From positions 43,954-107,953 of the forward strand of contig JAOXFI010000010.1 in NCBI GenBank assembly GCA_029232285.1: a DNA stretch of 64,000 nucleotides. Direction: 5' to 3'. Both the position numbers and the translations under genes were made by a program. The notes under the pieces are model-generated. The model worked only from the letters and a program-made list of their open reading frames with translations, was not told the DNA's origin and did not search any database. Position 1 is the first letter of the stretch. The number at the start of each line of letters is the position of its first letter. Source of the stretch: Agmasoma carcini (nom. nud.). Lineage: Eukaryota; Microsporidia; Thelohaniidae. Positions 60,749-64,000 of this stretch are shown here, piece after piece.

Positions 60749-61282
60749 ATGAAAGAATTTAAAGTAACAGAAATGAATGTTTTATTTGAAAATTGGCTTA
60801 AACAAACTAGTTTTAGCATTGAAGGAAAGTTAGAAGTAAGATTTGGTCGTATTGTAAACTTTATTGATAAAAAAAACATTGATTTTGATGTTGTTTATCC
60901 TTTTATGATTAAACAATTGCCATTGTATATGGAATTTAATGCAAATATAGATTTGGTTGATTATAATTGCATAAGAGAAAAAAAAATAAATTTAGAAGAA
61001 AATAATGTTCTAGAAAAAAGTGTTAAAGTACGAAGGAATCAAATTTATTTAGTAAATCCTAATTGTAAATATCAAATAGAAATTAGCTTAGTTGAAGAAA
61101 GTGATGAAAAAATAAGATTGAATTATAAAAGGAAAGTTTATAGTTGTGAATTTAAAGGATTTGATTTAAATTTTGGATTTGTTGAATTTGATGGTAAAAA
61201 AAAGTTAAATTTATTTGTTTCATCAAATGGAAAGTCTTTTGATGATTTGATTAAGTTTTCTGAAAATTTAATAAAAAAATGA
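60749..61282 (+). CDS. RNA triphosphatase paralogue lacking catalytic glutamates
   Basis: A 177-residue tandem paralogue of the neighbouring Cet1-type enzyme. E-G-K-L-E-V-R-F-G-R-I-V-N-F aligns with D-C-E-I-E-A-R-L-G-K-I-M-S-F; then P-F-M-I-K-Q-L-P aligns with P-I-I-F-K-K-L-P, and the K-V-R-R-N-Q-I-Y-L strand with K-V-R-K-C-N-F-D-I-Y-L. The first strand keeps one of two metal-binding glutamates (E29) and has K27 for the other; the last strand reads L-N-L-F-V-S-S-N where the enzyme has F-E-V-E-V-E, so that acidic cluster is gone. Hydrolysis is unlikely. The ATG at 60749, after TATTTTATTTATCC, is preferred to one eight codons upstream. A role as partner of the active copy is possible but inferred. 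Confidence 0.8.
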   Translation: MKEFKVTEMNVLFENWLKQTSFSIEGKLEVRFGRIVNFIDKKNIDFDVVYPFMIKQLPLYMEFNANIDLVDYNCIREKKINLEENNVLEKSVKVRRNQIYLVNPNCKYQIEISLVEESDEKIRLNYKRKVYSCEFKGFDLNFGFVEFDGKKKLNLFVSSNGKSFDDLIKFSENLIKK

Positions 61283-61449
61283 TGATAAAATTTTATATAT
61301 TTTTTTATAATTTTTTTATATATATTTATATTATATATTTATATTTATATTTATATTTATAAATTTTTTTTTAAATATTTTTTTTAAATATTTTTTTTTA
61401 AATAATTTTTTTAAATAATTTTTTTAAATAATTTTTTTTAAAAAAATTT
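61283..61449. repeat. T-rich TAAATATTTTTTT array
   Basis: Homopolymer-rich repeats form the spacer before the next gene. Confidence 0.85.
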
Positions 61450-61755
61450 ATGCAAGTAGGAGAAGATAAAATTTTATATAAAAATGACAAAGTTATTGGT
61501 AAAGTTCATAAAAGGCCATTTATACTTGATAAAGACCATTTTGTAGATGTTGTTGGTGATGTTTATGTGGTAAACAACGAAATTAACTTTTTATTTGGTT
61601 CAATAGCACAACCTAAAAGATTTAAAATTGAAAATAATATAATTTATTTATTGGATAAATATAATAGACTTTTTATATTTAAAGATAATCAAATAAAAGA
61701 TATTTTGTTTTTTAAAGAAGGTGAAAATATATTTTATGAAAATGTTGAAGTATAA
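61450..61755 (+). CDS. Hypothetical beta-rich protein, 101 residues
   Basis: An unrecognised protein built of short alternating hydrophobic strands (Y-V-V-N-N-E-I-N-F-L-F-G, I-I-Y-L-L-D-K-Y-N-R-L-F-I-F-K-D), suggesting a small beta-barrel or sheet. No signal peptide, membrane segment or cysteine is seen. AAAAAAATTT abuts the ATG without a CC. The stop is followed by AATAAA. It follows the triphosphatase pair on the same strand; no link in function can be inferred. Confidence 0.65.
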   Translation: MQVGEDKILYKNDKVIGKVHKRPFILDKDHFVDVVGDVYVVNNEINFLFGSIAQPKRFKIENNIIYLLDKYNRLFIFKDNQIKDILFFKEGENIFYENVEV

Positions 61756-61764
61756 ATAAATTTA

Positions 61765-62030
61765 TTAATAAAAATGTAATTGCATAAATTTTTATATAAA
61801 TAAATATCAATTCTTTTGCATAATTCTTTATATTATAATTATCAATTCTTTTGCATAATTATCATTCCCTTTTATTATCATTTTGCATAAATATTAATTC
61901 TAATATAATTATCATTTCCTTTTGCATAAATATCATTCCCTTTTGCATAAATATCATTCCCTTTTATTATCATTTTGCATAAATTTCAATTCTAATATAA
62001 TTATCAGTTCCTTTTATTAGCTTTTCATCC
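61765..62030. repeat. TTTGCATAAATATCATTCCC tandem array
   Basis: About ten units of TTTTGCATAAATATCATTCCC with shorter TTTTATTATCA variants fill the spacer before the Sec61-beta-like gene. Confidence 0.95.
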
Positions 62031-62049
62031 TAACAAAAAAATTATCCAT

Positions 62050-62319
62050 ATGAAACAAAGACAAGAAATGAAAATTATTAAACCTAACAACAAAAGAAAA
62101 GACAACACAAGGCTTCATAACCTACTGTTCGAGTCTCAACTAGGTTTAAATATGTCTCCAATCAAACTTTTAATAGCTTCTTTTGTATTTATAGTCTCTA
62201 TATTCCTTATGCATTTCTTAAAGAAGATCATGACTGGTACTTCAACAATTCAATTATTTACTGCTGTTTCTATCGTAATAGTTTCACTTTTGGTCTCCAT
62301 ATTTAGAAATCAACTATAA
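62050..62319 (+). CDS. Sec61-beta-like small membrane protein with an extra hydrophobic segment
   Basis: An 89-residue protein. F-E-S-Q-L-G-L-N-M-S-P-I-K-L-L-I-A-S-F-V-F-I-V-S-I-F-L-M-H-F-L-K-K-I (about 28-61) fits the Sec61-beta/Sbh1 pattern (D-x-x-G-L/F-K-V-x-P-x-x-V-L-x-x-S-L-x-F-I-x-x-V-x-x-L-H-x-x-x-K), the small subunit of the ER protein-conducting channel. Normal Sec61-beta stops a few residues after this helix; here a second hydrophobic stretch (about 67-85, I-Q-L-F-T-A-V-S-I-V-I-V-S-L-L-V-S-I-F) follows. The basic N-terminus is as expected. It could instead be an unrelated two-helix protein. AAAAAAATTATCCAT precedes the ATG. Confidence 0.55.
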   Translation: MKQRQEMKIIKPNNKRKDNTRLHNLLFESQLGLNMSPIKLLIASFVFIVSIFLMHFLKKIMTGTSTIQLFTAVSIVIVSLLVSIFRNQL

Positions 62320-62511
62320 ATAAACTTTTTCTTTTATAAAAAAAATATATAAGAGATTTTCATCCAATTGCAAACATTTCATATCAAACGTTAAATATAT
62401 ATATTTTAATGTTAGTTAGTCTCTATTTACATTTAGATATGAATTATTTAAAATTTGATGCAAAAATACTATAAAAAATATTACATAAAAATTTAAATTT
62501 AAAAATTTTTC

Positions 62512-63288
62512 ATGGAGAGCTTTGATGAAATAAAAAAGAGAATCGACGTAGCTTGTTATGAAGATGAGCTTGACGAGGTCATAATGCTACTAGATAAACT
62601 CATAGAAATAACCACATCCCTTTCTTCTGACTCTAAGTACGATGGCCGTGTCTTTGTAATGCAAACGTCAGAAAATCTAGAACATTCTATGGATTTATAT
62701 TTTAAAAATATATTAAAAACTTTTCACTCAGTTGAAATCATTGACAAAATATCACAACTTTTAAATTACGTAAGAAATCCAAATTTCTTTCATGATGAAA
62801 TTATGATCTACCTAAATAACCCAGAACTAAGGCTTCCAACGCTTATGTTCATACACATGCTCAAATGTAGATACAACTATGATTATAATGGTTATTATCA
62901 TGATTTAATGGAATATATAACTATTGATCATGTTAATGATACTTTTTTATTCTTCCTTCTACGCTCTATGGAACATAATGAAAATATTAAGCTAAATGAA
63001 ATTATTGTACGTAAACTATTTACTTTATCTCTAAATGTTAAGACCAGGGATTGTTTTAAGGTGGTATATGTGGCTTTAACCATAGTAAGGATGCATCCAA
63101 TCTTGTATAAGTGTTTAGATACGATCAAAGAAATTGAAATTCTTAATTGTTCTTTTAACGGAATCAAAAAATTATTAAGAATTGTTTATAGAGAATCTAA
63201 AAATCCAGTTCTAAGACCATTTTTATCGATAAATAACTTTGATTTCCCTGATTTTAAGGAATTGGATGGTTATGAAACATTTGAATAA
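62512..63288 (+). CDS. Hypothetical all-alpha protein, 258 residues
   Basis: An unrecognised soluble protein that appears to be a series of alpha-helical hairpins (HEAT/ARM-like by eye: repeated L-x-x-L-x-x-I and hydrophobic pairs from residue 20 to 230). It ends with N-P-V-L-R-P-F-L-S-I-N and an acidic, aromatic tail (F-P-D-F-K-E-L-D-G-Y-E-T-F-E). No signal peptide or membrane segment is seen. The ATG follows AAAAATTTTTC, and the stop overlaps AATAAA. I considered ribosome-biogenesis (Noc/CBF) proteins but the signature is not clear enough to claim. Confidence 0.8.
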   Translation: MESFDEIKKRIDVACYEDELDEVIMLLDKLIEITTSLSSDSKYDGRVFVMQTSENLEHSMDLYFKNILKTFHSVEIIDKISQLLNYVRNPNFFHDEIMIYLNNPELRLPTLMFIHMLKCRYNYDYNGYYHDLMEYITIDHVNDTFLFFLLRSMEHNENIKLNEIIVRKLFTLSLNVKTRDCFKVVYVALTIVRMHPILYKCLDTIKEIEILNCSFNGIKKLLRIVYRESKNPVLRPFLSINNFDFPDFKELDGYETFE

Positions 63289-63867
63289 ATGAAATAATAT
63301 TATGAAGTGATTTTATTTTTATAGTAAATTTAAGTTAAGGTGGGGGTTAAAAATTTGTATATTATTCACCTTTTAACAGATTGGAGTGTATTTGATATTT
63401 TAGCTATGGAAGATAAAAGTTTTAGCGTTACTAAAAATATTTTATAACATTTGAAATAAATATTATGAAATTTTTGAAATTTTTAAAATATTTTAATATA
63501 TAAGTTTAACATGTATGGAAATTGTATATTTGTGTTTTATAAATATTTTAATATGTTATTGTATTAAAATATATAATAAGACACTATTTTAAGATATAAG
63601 ACAGTATTTTAAGATATATTATCTTAAGTTATATTATCTCTGGTTTATATTTTGAATATCTAGATCAAATATAGCAAAGCTTTATGATGAAAATATTAAT
63701 TCAAGAAATTTATAGAAGATCACATCTGAGATACACAATCTAACCATTGTTAATAATATTGATTTTATTATTAAAGAATCAACACAAATTCAGGTCTTAA
63801 AGCAGTGAATACACTTTTCTTCTTTTTAATTCATTGTTAAAAGATTTCACAGCTTGTGTGCTTATTA
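63289..63867. other. AT-rich region, nothing recognised
   Basis: No ORF with a start signature and no transposon motif are seen between the last gene and the terminal array. A short direct repeat of AAGATATA...TTATCT words lies near 63590-63635. Confidence 0.5.

Positions 63868-64000
<133 letters not shown>

Overview
The window looks like nuclear DNA of a microsporidian (obligate intracellular fungus-related parasite). It is extremely A+T rich, has compact intronless eukaryotic genes (ribosomal proteins eL29, eS27 and eL32, TAF13, SRP54, CCT-theta, a class II myosin, a Cdc20-type WD40 protein, PI synthase, Pcf11, Cet1-type RNA triphosphatase, trehalose-6-phosphate synthase), and most proteins are shorter than their yeast counterparts. 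Almost every credible start codon follows an AAATTT-like block and a CC/CCC, the start signature described for microsporidia, and many stop codons overlap AATAAA. I cannot name the species from the sequence alone.

Layout. Bases 1-20,500 are a transposon graveyard holding only three plausible host genes: two diverged members of a probable secreted family (565-1212 and 5593-6219) and one signal-peptide protein (14720-15133). The mobile DNA includes a Merlin element with a perfect 8-bp target duplication (3616-4759), several Merlin remnants, IS630/Tc1-like elements with long repeat-rich inverted termini, a Ty3/gypsy gag-protease remnant and LTR-like repeats. Bases 20,950-41,400 are mainly a gene-dense block: eL29, an acidic-tail protein, eS27, a homeodomain protein, CCT8, TAF13, TPS1, myosin, SRP54, an amino acid transporter and small unknowns. 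A Tc1/Merlin island splits it at 26.3-28.0 kb. Bases 41,400-45,700 and 48,200-55,600 are further transposon islands. Between them lie two small secreted-protein genes and CDC20. Bases 55,600-63,300 form a second gene-dense block: PI synthase, Pcf11, an RRM-like protein, eL32, RNA triphosphatase, a tandem triphosphatase-like pseudoenzyme, a Sec61-beta-like protein and others.

How the genes fit together. The recognisable genes cover mRNA production (TAF13, Cet1, Pcf11), translation (eL29, eS27, eL32), ER targeting (SRP54, Sec61-beta-like), folding (CCT8), cytoskeleton and division (myosin II, Cdc20), lipid synthesis (PIS1), trehalose synthesis (TPS1, relevant to spores) and nutrient import (AAAP transporter). 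There is no sign of operons; genes are independent units.

The most interesting items are the catalytically broken tandem copy of the RNA triphosphatase, the AAATTT/CC start signature carried by a transposase family, short-period arrays private to single spacers in the gene-dense blocks but absent from the transposon islands, and a five-fold internal tandem expansion of a 100-bp stretch of a transposase gene.
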